Shown: in pieces, positions 1 through 9,021 of the stretch
Layout: each line of letters begins with the position of its first letter
Numbering within the stretch: the first letter of the stretch is position 1
Assembly (NCBI RefSeq): GCF_014841135.1
Contig: NZ_JACYTN010000026.1
Location: 1-64,000, forward strand
Source: Paenibacillus arenosi
GTDB lineage: Bacteria; Bacillota; Bacilli; Paenibacillales; Paenibacillaceae
Direction of reading: 5' to 3'
DNA length: 64,000 nt
The notes under the pieces: generated by a model
What the model was told of the DNA's origin: nothing
Database searches by the model: none
The model's input: the letters and a program-made list of their open reading frames with translations, nothing else
Program-made: the position numbers and the translations under genes

Positions 1-82
1 CATCCCGAACACGAACGTTAAGTCCTCCAGCGCCGATGGTACTTGGACCGCAGGGTCCTGGGAGAGTAGGACGTTGCCAAGC
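1..82 (+). rRNA. rrf: 5S ribosomal RNA, 3' part
   Basis: The sequence has the conserved 3' half of bacterial 5S rRNA, including the segment around 'gggagagtagga' and the closing 'gccaagc'. The 5' part lies outside the window. A terminator follows immediately, so this is the end of an rRNA operon. In B. subtilis an rRNA operon also ends just before csfB (gin). Confidence 0.93.
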
Positions 83-90
83 AAACACAG

Positions 91-120
91 CCCACTGATG
101 ATTCCATCGGTGGGTTTTGT
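91..120 (+). terminator. rRNA operon terminator
   Basis: A 10-bp stem (91-100 with 105-114, one G-T pair) with a 4-nt loop is followed by a T-rich tract, directly after the 5S gene. Confidence 0.85.
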
Positions 121-234
121 TTTGTATTTTTCTTTAAAATGAACGTGTTTTTGCCTATTTATAATATAATCCTATTCTTTGTTATGGGATATCAGATTAC
201 TATAAGTGTTTATATGTAGTTGTAGTGTAAATAA

Positions 235-271
235 AAAGAGCCATTAGTAGTGATAATCTACTAATGGCTCT
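235..271 (-). terminator. Terminator of the minus-strand membrane gene
   Basis: A perfect 14-bp inverted repeat (237-250 with 258-271) has A-rich sequence on its left, which is a T tract when read on the minus strand. It lies just downstream of the minus-strand gene starting at 829. It may also act from the other side. Confidence 0.75.
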
Positions 272-304
272 TTGATTGCTTACTAATGATTAGCTAGGTG
301 CTTT

Positions 305-829
305 TTATGCTTTGTAAATAGAGAACTCCTGTGTTCCAAGTTTAATAAGCTTATCATCGGAGATGTTAAGGGCTATTATGGAAGCAAACCAGCGTGGTCC
401 TAAGAACCAAATGTGCCAGAATAGGAATTGTATAGTAAATCCTATTGGAAGCCAAATACTCATTACCCCTATAATTAAAGCCCCGATAAGAGTTATATAT
501 AGGAGTACCTTCATCCAGTAGTGAAAGCCCACATATTGTTTCTCATATGGTAAGAACCCGATCCAAGGCAGTTTGAATTGGAAACCCCAACGCTTGCGAT
601 AATGGTATCGATTAATAACGAATAAGGAACGTGGTATGACATAATGGATCCAAAATAATACGAGCCAAGCGAGCCCCCCATATGTGAGACCAATAATTCC
701 TTCAGCCCATAATGCCGCCATCCACGCAGCGAATCCAAGTAAAATATAGACTCTGTTTACCCAAGGTCCATATCTGATTTTTCGCAGCAGCTTGTAGTGA
801 TAAAAGGTTCTTTCTTGCGGTGGCTGCAT
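305..829 (-). CDS. Hypothetical integral membrane protein, 174 aa
   Basis: I do not recognise the family. The protein has four likely membrane segments (roughly residues 26-43, 48-70, 107-127 and 128-148), separated by a basic, aromatic-rich loop around residues 67-100 that contains many Tyr, His and Arg. There is no signal peptidase site and no enzymatic motif. The start is supported on the minus strand by an AAAGGAGTGA ribosome-binding site about 7 nt upstream. It is transcribed away from gin and toward the rRNA operon and has its own terminator. Nothing comparable is expected at this point in B. subtilis, so it may be lineage-specific. Function unknown. Confidence 0.7.
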   Translation of the reverse strand: MQPPQERTFYHYKLLRKIRYGPWVNRVYILLGFAAWMAALWAEGIIGLTYGGLAWLVLFWIHYVIPRSLFVINRYHYRKRWGFQFKLPWIGFLPYEKQYVGFHYWMKVLLYITLIGALIIGVMSIWLPIGFTIQFLFWHIWFLGPRWFASIIALNISDDKLIKLGTQEFSIYKA

Positions 830-1009
830 GGAATCACTCCTTTCACGCGGAGATTTAGAACAAGTATTATATCGGTTCTTTGACTGCTAGAATGAAGATA
901 TAGACTCAAATATCAGTTATCAGCTTAGTACAAACACCATTTGCCCATGATGAGCATAGGATGCAGCTAAGGAAGCGCGGATAACTATTTGAAAATAGGC
1001 TATGAAACT

Positions 1010-1039
1010 GTTTAATTTTCTATTAATCGGGGCAAGCTA
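1010..1039 (+). promoter_or_regulatory. Possible SigF-type promoter of gin
   Basis: GTTTA (1010-1014) fits the -35 pattern GYWTA. Fifteen bases further on, GGGCAAGCTA (1030-1039) matches most of the SigF -10 consensus. csfB of B. subtilis is made in the forespore, so the context fits. The match is imperfect. Confidence 0.35.
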
Positions 1040-1072
1040 GTATTATTGAAAATATGTAAAGGTGGGATGGTC

Positions 1073-1258
1073 ATGGATCGCCAGTCGGAATCTTGCTGCA
1101 TGATTTGCGGGGAAATGAAATCGGAAGGCATTGTCGTTGTCCATCAGTTTATATGTTCGAGTTGTGAACAAGAAATTGTTCGTACAGATGTTAAAGATGA
1201 GAAATATCCTATTTTTATTGATCGGATGAGGAAATTATGGTTGCAGCTTCAAGCCTAA
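1073..1258 (+). CDS. gin: Anti-sigma factor Gin (CsfB family), 61 aa
   Basis: A small zinc-binding protein with the pattern CxxC-15-CxxC (CMIC and CSSC) in its N-terminal half and a short charged C-terminal helix. This is the hallmark of Gin/CsfB. In B. subtilis, Gin binds and inhibits SigG, and also SigE, to keep compartment-specific transcription in order during sporulation. The ATG at 1073 is preferred because GGTGGG ends 6 nt before it; an in-frame ATG at 1067 is too close to that SD, and a TTG at 1046 has no SD. The position between an rRNA operon and the yaaO-tmk region matches B. subtilis, although xpaC and yaaN are missing. Confidence 0.87.
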   Translation: MDRQSESCCMICGEMKSEGIVVVHQFICSSCEQEIVRTDVKDEKYPIFIDRMRKLWLQLQA

Positions 1259-1327
1259 TCATTTGTCGTGGAAGGCTAAAAAGGTTTGCTGTTTAATACT
1301 TACTTAGGCTAATTAAGATGTTTGTGA

Positions 1328-1349
1328 AGAGCCCTGATGGGCTCTTTTT
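1328..1349 (+). terminator. gin terminator
   Basis: A perfect 7-bp stem (1328-1334 with 1339-1345), a TGAT loop and a run of Ts follow gin. Confidence 0.85.
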
Positions 1350-1462
1350 CGTTTGTGTTTATTACTTCTTATTCCTTACTCCTTGCTACAGTAGGGAGAT
1401 AGGGTACAATGGATGTAATGAGCCTGAGAATATTTCATAGCTATGTTAACAAAGGGGAAACT

Positions 1463-3028
1463 ATGGGTAACAGTAATTCTTATGATCGCCTCCCACTTGT
1501 AGAGGCGCTGCTTCGATATGAAGGCCAGGCGCACGTTTCCATGCACGTGCCGGGCCATAAAGATGGGGCGGCCTATGTAACAGCCGCCGAATTAGAAGAC
1601 GATAGCGAAAGGGCTGAGTTGTACCGACGCTATGCGGCACTGTTAAGGCAGGACGTGACGGAAGTAGACGGCACGGATGACCTACATCAGGCGACAGGGC
1701 CTATCCGTGAGGCTCAGGAGCTTGCTGCCGCTTGCTTTGGTGCGGAGGCAACGCATTTCCTTGTAGGGGGCAGCACAGCCGGTAATGTGGCGGCCCTATT
1801 GACTTGCTGCACGAAGCGGGGGGATATCGTACTTGTGCAGCGGAACGTGCACAAGTCTATTATTAACGGCTTGAAGCTGGCAGGAGCGCAGGCTGTATTT
1901 CTAAGCCCGCGACATGATCGCGCTAGCGGTTTGCTCACAGCTCCATCCGTTGATACGGTGGAGGCAGGGCTGACACAATATCCGCAAGCGAAAGCTGTAT
2001 TTCTCTGCAGCCCGAATTATTACGGGCTGGGCGTCGATGTGCAAGCTGTGGCAGAGATAGTACATCGCCATGGTGTGCCATTACTTATTGATGAAGCTCA
2101 TGGTGCACATTATGGGATGCATCCAGACTTACCTCTGTCGGCTCTTCAGGCAGGAGCCGATCTTGTTGTGCAATCCACGCATAAGATGCTACTTGGAATG
2201 ACGATGAGCGCGATGCTGCATGTACAAGGGGCACGTATAAATCGTGAGCGATTGCAGCGTAAGCTTGCTATGGTTCAAAGCTCAAGTCCATCGTACCCAT
2301 TAATGGCTTCACTGGATATGAGTCGTCATTGGATCCAAACAAAGGGTCAGGATGCATTTACAACAGGGTTGGCAGCAGTAAATACTGTACGTAAACAGCT
2401 GTGTGAGCTGGAGTCATTTGATACTATAAATCTTTCTATGAACAGCTCCACATCCTACGAATCCCAAGATCCTTTTAAACTTGTAATTCAAGATAGGACA
2501 GGGCAGATGACGGGGTATGAGCTGCTTGAACAGTTGACTGTGCATGGTATTGTTGCGGAAATGGCCGATATAAAATACGTAGTTCTGTTATTTACATTAG
2601 CTAGTTCGCAAGCAGATGCTGAAAAAATAATGGCAGTACTTTGTGCACTCGATGATTATTTGCAAAGCCGCAGCCATAGCATGGTTATGTCTGAGTCAAC
2701 GAGTAATCTAGGGTCAGTAACAAATGATAATCATCCTTTAATAGAGATGAATCACTATAATCAAGGTGTATCTGAGCCGGTTTTGTTCTCTATTTTTGAG
2801 GAGGACAAGCCTTCTTATAAGGTAAGCCTAGAACAGTCTATAGGTAAGCAATCGGCTGAATCAGTTATTCCATACCCACCTGGTATTCCACTTCTTTACG
2901 CAGGTGAGCGTATTACAAAGGCACATATCGATGAGCTTGGCAAATTAGCTCTAGCGGGTGCCAAATGCCAAGATGTAAGTGATCCGCAGCTTAGAAGCCT
3001 TATTGTTTATGTTGATGATGCCAACTAG
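1463..3028 (+). CDS. Orn/Lys/Arg-type PLP decarboxylase, YaaO-like
   Basis: A fold-type I PLP enzyme of the Orn/Lys/Arg decarboxylase family (B. subtilis YaaO/SpeA group), 521 aa from this start. Visible signs are the N-terminal HVPGHK motif, the PLP aspartate and histidine in DEAHGAH, and the Schiff-base lysine in QSTHKM. The C-terminal domain carries a poorly conserved linker (about residues 425-455) before PYPPGIPLLYAGE, which is typical of the family. The substrate (lysine, ornithine or arginine) cannot be read from sequence. The start at 1463 is chosen because AAAGGGGA precedes it; the ATG at 1409 lacks an SD. The first half (to about 2300) is visibly richer in GC than the second half. 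It is followed 75 nt later by tmk, as in B. subtilis. Confidence 0.88.
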   Translation: MGNSNSYDRLPLVEALLRYEGQAHVSMHVPGHKDGAAYVTAAELEDDSERAELYRRYAALLRQDVTEVDGTDDLHQATGPIREAQELAAACFGAEATHFLVGGSTAGNVAALLTCCTKRGDIVLVQRNVHKSIINGLKLAGAQAVFLSPRHDRASGLLTAPSVDTVEAGLTQYPQAKAVFLCSPNYYGLGVDVQAVAEIVHRHGVPLLIDEAHGAHYGMHPDLPLSALQAGADLVVQSTHKMLLGMTMSAMLHVQGARINRERLQRKLAMVQSSSPSYPLMASLDMSRHWIQTKGQDAFTTGLAAVNTVRKQLCELESFDTINLSMNSSTSYESQDPFKLVIQDRTGQMTGYELLEQLTVHGIVAEMADIKYVVLLFTLASSQADAEKIMAVLCALDDYLQSRSHSMVMSESTSNLGSVTNDNHPLIEMNHYNQGVSEPVLFSIFEEDKPSYKVSLEQSIGKQSAESVIPYPPGIPLLYAGERITKAHIDELGKLALAGAKCQDVSDPQLRSLIVYVDDAN

Positions 3029-3103
3029 AGAATAGAGGGTAGCAAATAGGGAATAGGAACCGCACTGGGTAATGTGCATATGATATAAAAGGAGTAGTTT
3101 GCA

Positions 3104-3739
3104 ATGGTTAAACGAGGATTATTTATTACGCTAGAAGGCGGCGAAGGGGCAGGTAAATCGACAGCAATTCGATTGCTGCAGGAGCAGCTAGAACAATTAG
3201 GTCAATCTGTCGTTGTTACTCGTGAGCCAGGGGGTATACACATTGCTGAGCGGATTCGTGAAGTGATTCTAGATAAAGAACATACAGCAATGGATGCTCG
3301 TACCGAAGCTTTGCTCTACGCAGCAGCTCGTCGTCAGCACTTGGTTGAGAAGGTTAAGCCTGCGTTGGATACAGGAGCAGTTGTGCTATGCGATCGTTTC
3401 GTAGACAGCAGCTTGGCCTATCAAGGCCATGCAAGAGGACTTGGCGTTGATGCTGTGTGGGAGATTAATCGATTTGCCATACATGATTTAATGCCGGATA
3501 TTACATTTTGGCTGGATATTGATCCTGTTGCTGGGCTTGCACGAATTGCCGCAAATGCAGATCGTGAAGTAAATCGCCTAGATCAGGAGGGTTTCTCATT
3601 CCATGAACAGGTACGGGCAGGCTATCAACTTTTAGCTGAAAAATACCCAGAGCGGATCGTTCGCATAGACGCATCAGCAGAACCGCAGTCGATTGTTGCA
3701 CAAATGTTAGATATTTTGCGTGTGCGAACAAGGAATTAA
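3104..3739 (+). CDS. tmk: Thymidylate kinase
   Basis: Phosphorylates dTMP to dTDP with ATP, an essential step in dTTP supply. At 211 aa it is full length for bacterial Tmk. It shows the P-loop GGEGAGKST near residues 10-18, the TREPGG substrate motif near 39-44, and the DRFVDSSLAYQG motif near 93-104. An AAAAGGAG SD lies 9 nt before the ATG. The arrangement tmk-darA-yaaR-holB is the conserved Bacillales order, and Tmk and HolB both serve DNA replication. Confidence 0.97.
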   Translation: MVKRGLFITLEGGEGAGKSTAIRLLQEQLEQLGQSVVVTREPGGIHIAERIREVILDKEHTAMDARTEALLYAAARRQHLVEKVKPALDTGAVVLCDRFVDSSLAYQGHARGLGVDAVWEINRFAIHDLMPDITFWLDIDPVAGLARIAANADREVNRLDQEGFSFHEQVRAGYQLLAEKYPERIVRIDASAEPQSIVAQMLDILRVRTRN

Positions 3740-3836
3740 GGTTAATAACGTCTAATAAGTTCATGAGGCAGATATCGGTACAGCATGTGGAGTATATGAC
3801 CTATATAAGGTAAATGCCCACCTGCAACTTATCTAG

Positions 3837-4205
<369 letters not shown>

Positions 4206-4218
4206 GGCGGTGAGATAA

Positions 4219-4662
4219 GTGAAAATCAATCCAGGTTTCCGTCCATTCGGTAAAGATATTCGTATGGGTGAGTCAACTCCAAAGCCAGTTGCCAGCAAGT
4301 CATTCTCTGATATGATGCAGCAGCAGGATGGAAATGCATCAAGAGATGAGCTGCAGCAGCGGCTGCAAGATATTTATCGCCAGGGAGAGCGCCTAGGCAA
4401 GTCCATGACAGTACGTGAGCTGCGAATGTACCGTACGATGGTAAAACGGTTCTTAGAAGATACAGTTCGGCGTGGAATTGGTATTCGTGAGGTAACGGGC
4501 TGGGATCGTCGTGGTCGCAGCAAGAGGTATAAGATTATTGAAGAGATTGATACAGCATTGCTGGAGATGGCGGAGCAATTATTGCAAACAGAAGAAGGTA
4601 AGATGCAGCTCTTGAATAAAGTTGGCGAGATCCGTGGAATGCTAATTAATCTTTCGTTTTAG
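4219..4662 (+). CDS. yaaR: YaaR family protein (DUF327)
   Basis: A 147-aa, mostly helical, charged cytoplasmic protein of the YaaR/DUF327 family. The segment from about residue 57 (GKSMTVRELRMYRTMVKRFL) is the conserved core. No biochemical role is established. It starts with GTG 13 nt after darA, with AAGGCGGTGA as SD, so it is translated from the same message. The conserved position between darA and holB suggests a link to either c-di-AMP sensing or replication, but this is only inference. Confidence 0.88.
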   Translation: MKINPGFRPFGKDIRMGESTPKPVASKSFSDMMQQQDGNASRDELQQRLQDIYRQGERLGKSMTVRELRMYRTMVKRFLEDTVRRGIGIREVTGWDRRGRSKRYKIIEEIDTALLEMAEQLLQTEEGKMQLLNKVGEIRGMLINLSF

Positions 4663-4723
4663 ACAACTTTAACGAGTGGCGGAGTCTTTTATGCAGCAGT
4701 AAGGTATGGAAAGGAAACAGCAT

Positions 4724-5704
4724 ATGTCTTTTGAAACGATTCTTGGTCAGGAAAGGGCCAAGAAAATTGTTCAGCATGGGCTGCGTGCCGACAAGGTATC
4801 CCATGCTTATTTATTTAGTGGACCTATCGGTACAGGACGCAAGTTGTTCGCTCAGACGTTTGCTAAGGCACTATTTTGTGAGCGTCTACAGGATGATTGT
4901 TGTGATTCCTGTTTGTCATGTCGTAAGATCGATCATGGTAATCATCCAGATGTACATGTTATAGCGCCAGAAGGCCAGTCGATCAAAATTGATCAGATTC
5001 GTGAGCTTCAGCGAGAATTATCTTATCGTACTCAGGCAACGGGACGAAAAGTTTATATTATGGAACATGCAGATAAAATGACAGTTCAGGCCGCTAACAG
5101 TCTGTTAAAGTTTCTGGAGGAGCCTACAAGCCCTACTGTAGCCATTCTAATCACTGAAAATGGACAAGCTATGCTGCCTACCATCATTTCACGCTCACAG
5201 TCGGTACCTTTTACGCCACAGGCACCACAAATGATGCTTCAGCGCTTAGTGGAGGAAGGTTATCCGGCTGCATTGGCACGAACATCTGTGCATTTGGTAA
5301 ATGGATTGGATGCGGGCAGGGAATTATGCCAACAGAATTGGTTTGCAGAATTAAGAAACGTAATGTTACAATTAGGAAAGGAGTGCACATCTAAGCTAGG
5401 TACTGCACTTCTTATTGCACAACAGAAAGTATTCAAGACGGAACTTGCTGAGCACGCGGACATGCTCTTTGACTTGTTCCATCTTTGGTTTCGAGATATG
5501 CTAAATTACCAATTGAACCGACAAGACCATCTCATCTTCTCTGACCAAGTCGATACCATTAGCAAGATTGCATGGACCAAGTCGACTCAAGAATGGGTTC
5601 ATGTGATGGATTCGGCAGCAGAGGCACAGAAGCGATTACGTGCAAACGTCAATCCGCAGCTGGTGTTTGAGCAGTTCCTGGTGGGTATGCAAGGAGGTAC
5701 GTAA
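4724..5704 (+). CDS. holB: DNA polymerase III subunit delta'
   Basis: A clamp-loader subunit of the AAA+ type that helps place the sliding clamp on DNA, 326 aa. The N-terminus FETILGQERAKK and SHAYLFSGPIGTGR mark the family. The P-loop is degenerate, as usual for delta'. Four cysteines around residues 55-68 form the zinc module, and LLKFLEEP belongs to the sensor region. An ATG at 4706 is also in frame, but the ATG at 4724 has AAAGGA 8 nt upstream and matches the usual N-terminus. The stop codon directly abuts ricT. Confidence 0.94.
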   Translation: MSFETILGQERAKKIVQHGLRADKVSHAYLFSGPIGTGRKLFAQTFAKALFCERLQDDCCDSCLSCRKIDHGNHPDVHVIAPEGQSIKIDQIRELQRELSYRTQATGRKVYIMEHADKMTVQAANSLLKFLEEPTSPTVAILITENGQAMLPTIISRSQSVPFTPQAPQMMLQRLVEEGYPAALARTSVHLVNGLDAGRELCQQNWFAELRNVMLQLGKECTSKLGTALLIAQQKVFKTELAEHADMLFDLFHLWFRDMLNYQLNRQDHLIFSDQVDTISKIAWTKSTQEWVHVMDSAAEAQKRLRANVNPQLVFEQFLVGMQGGT

Positions 5705-6505
5705 TTGTATAATGTGGTCGGCGTCCGTTTTAAGCGAGCGGGCAAAATCTACTATTTCGACCCGGTTGAATGGCCGGTCCTGAAGGATCAGCATGTTATC
5801 GTCGAAACGGCGCGCGGCATCGAGTACGGCAAAGTAGTGATCGGTCCGAAGACGGTCGGCGAGAACGATGTGGTACTTCCACTGAAGAAAGTCATTCGTA
5901 TTGCAACGGATACAGATGGTGAACTTGTTGATTCCAACCGAAAAGCAGCAAAAGATGCGTTCGGTATTTGTATGGAAAAGATTAAGACCCATCAGTTAAA
6001 AATGAAGCTGGTGGATGTAGAATATACGTTTGATCGTAACAAGATCATCTTTTACTTTACAGCTGAGGGCCGTGTTGATTTTCGGGAACTTGTTAAAGAT
6101 TTAGCAAGTGTGTTCCGCACCCGAATTGAATTGAGACAGATTGGTGTTCGAGATGAGGCAAAGATGCTAGGTGGTATCGGTCCATGCGGGCGCGTATTGT
6201 GCTGCTCGTCGTGGCTTGGCGACTTTGAACCGGTTTCTATTAAAATGGCAAAAGACCAGAACTTATCGTTGAATCCTACTAAAATATCCGGTCTCTGCGG
6301 TCGACTCATGTGCTGCTTAAAGTATGAGCATGATAATTATGAAAGTGCAAAAGAAGAACTGCCAACGGTAGGCAAACTTGTTGTCACTTCCTTAGGGGAT
6401 GGCAAAGTTGTTGGAATGAACGCAAGCGAACGCAAAGTGCACGTTCAGTTGTTTGAAATCGGCAAAGTAAAAGAACTATTGTTCGACGATGTTGTCGTGA
6501 AGTAA
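5705..6505 (+). CDS. ricT: PSP1-domain protein RicT (YaaT)
   Basis: A 266-aa PSP1 (YaaT) family protein. In B. subtilis, RicT works with RicA and RicF (Y-complex) in RNase Y-dependent RNA processing and affects sporulation, competence and biofilm formation. The cysteine-rich part around residues 158-202 (GPCGRVLCC and GLCGRLMCC) fits the Fe-S cluster binding reported for the complex. The start is TTG, directly after the holB stop, with AAGGAGG 7 nt upstream. The first 180 nt are clearly richer in GC than the rest of the gene. Confidence 0.94.
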   Translation: MYNVVGVRFKRAGKIYYFDPVEWPVLKDQHVIVETARGIEYGKVVIGPKTVGENDVVLPLKKVIRIATDTDGELVDSNRKAAKDAFGICMEKIKTHQLKMKLVDVEYTFDRNKIIFYFTAEGRVDFRELVKDLASVFRTRIELRQIGVRDEAKMLGGIGPCGRVLCCSSWLGDFEPVSIKMAKDQNLSLNPTKISGLCGRLMCCLKYEHDNYESAKEELPTVGKLVVTSLGDGKVVGMNASERKVHVQLFEIGKVKELLFDDVVVK

Positions 6506-6542
6506 CGATGATGAACTACGCATAGTGCTCTGGGGTGGGAAC

Positions 6543-6929
6543 TTGGAGAAGAAAGATATTTTCGCACAAATACATGATTTGGAGACAAAGATGGGCAGTG
6601 TTCATGAAGAGCTTGGCTCATTGAAGTTGATTGTGAAAGAGCTTCTAGAAGAGAATCAACGTCTTCTTATGGAAAATGAGCAGCTTCGCAAAGTGCTGCA
6701 GCATGATCATCATGATTCTGAGCAAGCCTTGAAAGGCTCACAGCAATCTGTCCCTTCTACAGTCGATAATCCTCAGTTAGATGAACTGACAAAGGATAAT
6801 GTTGTCGGTGAAGGTTACGATAACTTGGCAAGATTGTATTATGAAGGCTTCCATATTTGCAATGTATATTACGGTCACTTGCGGACAGAGGGCGACTGTT
6901 TGTTCTGCCTTTCTTTCCTCAACAAATAA
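6543..6929 (+). CDS. yabA: Replication initiation control protein YabA
   Basis: A negative regulator of DNA replication initiation that bridges DnaA and the DnaN clamp in B. subtilis, 128 aa. The N-terminal half is a coiled coil rich in Leu and Glu (about residues 3-55). The C-terminus holds the zinc motif seen as FHICNVYYG followed by [14 protein letters not shown] at 6543 is the likely start, because it gives the family N-terminus MEKKDIF and lies after TGGGGTGGG. A GTG at 6525 would add six odd residues. A terminator follows. Confidence 0.93.
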   Translation: MEKKDIFAQIHDLETKMGSVHEELGSLKLIVKELLEENQRLLMENEQLRKVLQHDHHDSEQALKGSQQSVPSTVDNPQLDELTKDNVVGEGYDNLARLYYEGFHICNVYYGHLRTEGDCLFCLSFLNK

Positions 6930-6935
6930 ACAATG

Positions 6936-6978
6936 CCGTAGGTAAAGGAACATGGCGTTCCTCAGCCTACGGTTTTTG
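6936..6978 (+). terminator. yabA terminator
   Basis: An outer 7-bp stem (6936-6942 with 6966-6972) encloses an inner 6-bp stem (6946-6951 with 6957-6962), followed by TTTTTG. It separates the tmk-yabA group from trmN6. Confidence 0.8.
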
Positions 6979-7036
6979 TGTATTGATAGGCATGTAAGTA
7001 TAGAACACTTATTTATGAAGGAGAAGCGCAATACAA

Positions 7037-7813
7037 ATGACTGAAGATTCCGTTATGTTGGAGCCGTCTGAACGGCTTGATTATTTACTAACCCATGATA
7101 TGCGTATTATTCAAAGTGATGAAGTATTTAGCTTCTCAATAGATGCAGTACTTTTGGCTCGCTTTGTTTCTGTTCCTCCACGTGGCAGAGTACTTGATCT
7201 TTGTACAGGCAATGGAGTAATTCCGCTACTGCTTTCAACCAGAACATCAGCTCATATTGGTGGTATCGAGATTCAACCGCGTCTTGCGAATATGGCTCAA
7301 CGAAGTGTTCAACTTAATGGTCTGGAGTCTCGTATTGAGATTAAGCAAGGAGACTTGAAGGAGTTAATGCCTGAAGGTGACAAGTCTTATTATGATTGTA
7401 TAACGGTGAATCCACCTTATATGCCACTTACAACAGGTGAACCCAAGGAGAATGTCTACAAAGCGATGGCTCGACATGAAATTGGATGCACGCTTGAGGA
7501 TGTTGTTGCTTGTGCAGCAAGATTGCTGCAAACAGGTGGTAAGTTGGCCATGGTGCATCGACCAGCTCGTCTAACGGATATATTGGACCTGCTACGTCGT
7601 TATCGACTAGAGCCCAAGCGTATTCGTTTTGTACACTCTCGTATAGATACAGAAGCAAATATGGTACTTGTGGAAGCGATTCGCAACGGCAAGCCCGATG
7701 TTCGTTTGCTACCGCCATTGATCGTATATACTGATAAAAACGAGTATGTTGAAGAACTAAACGATATTTACTATGGCAGACGTAGTGAATTGAGGAATGG
7801 TGATCATGAATAA
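7037..7813 (+). CDS. trmN6: tRNA1(Val) (adenine(37)-N6)-methyltransferase family
   Basis: A Rossmann-fold SAM methyltransferase, 258 aa, of the TrmN6/YabB family that methylates adenine 37 of tRNA. The SAM-binding motif LDLCTGNGVIPLLLS is near residues 52-66, and the N6-adenine catalytic motif NPPYMP is near 124-129. The SD GAAGGAG precedes the ATG. It overlaps rsmI by 8 nt. The yazA (GIY-YIG) gene that lies between them in B. subtilis is absent here. Confidence 0.92.
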   Translation: MTEDSVMLEPSERLDYLLTHDMRIIQSDEVFSFSIDAVLLARFVSVPPRGRVLDLCTGNGVIPLLLSTRTSAHIGGIEIQPRLANMAQRSVQLNGLESRIEIKQGDLKELMPEGDKSYYDCITVNPPYMPLTTGEPKENVYKAMARHEIGCTLEDVVACAARLLQTGGKLAMVHRPARLTDILDLLRRYRLEPKRIRFVHSRIDTEANMVLVEAIRNGKPDVRLLPPLIVYTDKNEYVEELNDIYYGRRSELRNGDHE

Positions 7814-8717
7814 TAATTGCACAATTCAAAATAGTTACGCATCGTCGGACAGGAAGCAAGGAGAGTTATATTTAGTTGCTACCCCTATAGGCAACCTGGA
7901 GGATATGACATATCGTGCTGTACGTATGCTGCAGGAAGCGGATTTGATCGCTGCAGAGGATACACGTGAAACGAGAAAGCTACTTTCTCACTTTGATATT
8001 CAAGGAAAGACTTTATATAGCTATCATGAACATAATAAGGATGCAAGTGGGCCAGAGTTAGTGAGGTTGATGCAAGAAGGACGCAAGTTGGCACTTGTTA
8101 GTGATGCAGGTCTTCCAGCCATTTCAGACCCTGGTGCAGATCTTGTACGCCTTGCTATTGAAGCGGGATTGCCTGTTGTCCCTATTCCAGGTGCAAATGC
8201 TGCCCTTAGTGCGTTAATTGCATCTGGATTGCCTACGGATCGCTTTACGTTTGTCGGATTTCTTCCACGCGATAAGAAACGTCAGGAGGAAATCCTGCAG
8301 TCCGTTCAACGTGATACAAGTACTTTGCTTTTCTATGAATCTCCTCATCGCATTGTGAAGACGCTTGAACGTATGATTGAACAGCTAGGTGATCGTGAAG
8401 TAGTAGTTGCCAGAGAGCTTACCAAGCGATATGAGCAGTTTGTAAGAGGAACAATTAGTTCCTGCTTGCGTCAGTTTGAAGAAGTAGCTCCAATAGGAGA
8501 ATGCTGTATCGTTGTGCAGGGTGCCGTGGGTCAATGGGAACTTCCACCCGAACAATCGACATGGTGGGCATCTTTGTCCGTAGCTGAGCATGTAGCGCGC
8601 TACGAAGAAGAGCAGGGAGCAACGCACAAAGAAGCGATGAAGCTTGCAGCTAAGGATCGTGGGGTTTCCAGACGTGATATTTATCAGCAGTTATTGTCTG
8701 GAGAAGAGGCAGAGTAA
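7806..8717 (+). CDS. rsmI: 16S rRNA (cytidine1402-2'-O)-methyltransferase
   Basis: Methylates the 2'-O of C1402 in the decoding centre of 16S rRNA, 303 aa. A tetrapyrrole-methylase-type fold is recognised from VATPIGNLEDMTYRA, EDTRETRKLLSHF and SDAGLPAISDPG in the first 110 residues. ATG 7806 is preferred over ATG 7797, because GAGG at 7792-7795 is 10 nt from the former and almost touches the latter. The short N-terminal tail before the domain is variable in the family. It is translationally coupled to trmN6. Confidence 0.94.
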   Translation: MNNNCTIQNSYASSDRKQGELYLVATPIGNLEDMTYRAVRMLQEADLIAAEDTRETRKLLSHFDIQGKTLYSYHEHNKDASGPELVRLMQEGRKLALVSDAGLPAISDPGADLVRLAIEAGLPVVPIPGANAALSALIASGLPTDRFTFVGFLPRDKKRQEEILQSVQRDTSTLLFYESPHRIVKTLERMIEQLGDREVVVARELTKRYEQFVRGTISSCLRQFEEVAPIGECCIVVQGAVGQWELPPEQSTWWASLSVAEHVARYEEEQGATHKEAMKLAAKDRGVSRRDIYQQLLSGEEAE

Positions 8718-8915
8718 CAGACAAGGGTATAAGTTGATGATGGGACAAGGACATATTCCATTATCATAAAATGAAAAATAATATATTTGTGAACAAATTG
8801 TGAACAATGAGTGGAAATGCTAAAAAGTTTTAGAGAGAGGTACTTTTTCACAGATTTTCATTATGATCAGGGTTCATGTAACGTCTTAAAGATGGGTTCA
8901 ATTCTTCCAATTTGC
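8718..8915. other. Intergenic between convergent rsmI and abrB
   Basis: AT-rich spacer. A weak 7-bp hairpin (8822-8828 with 8842-8848) rich in A and T may help end rsmI transcription. I see no gene and no other signal here. Confidence 0.5.
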
Positions 8916-8958
8916 AAAAAAAAGACGCCTTCACGGTGGGTTCAATACCGTGAAGGCG
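8916..8958 (-). terminator. abrB terminator
   Basis: A perfect 12-bp stem (8926-8937 with 8947-8958). On the minus strand it is followed by eight Ts (the A run at 8916-8923). It lies downstream of abrB. Confidence 0.9.
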
Positions 8959-9021
8959 CAAGGAAGATATGAAAAAGGTTAGAATTAACATATGTGATGA
9001 AACTATTATAACCTATTTTTT

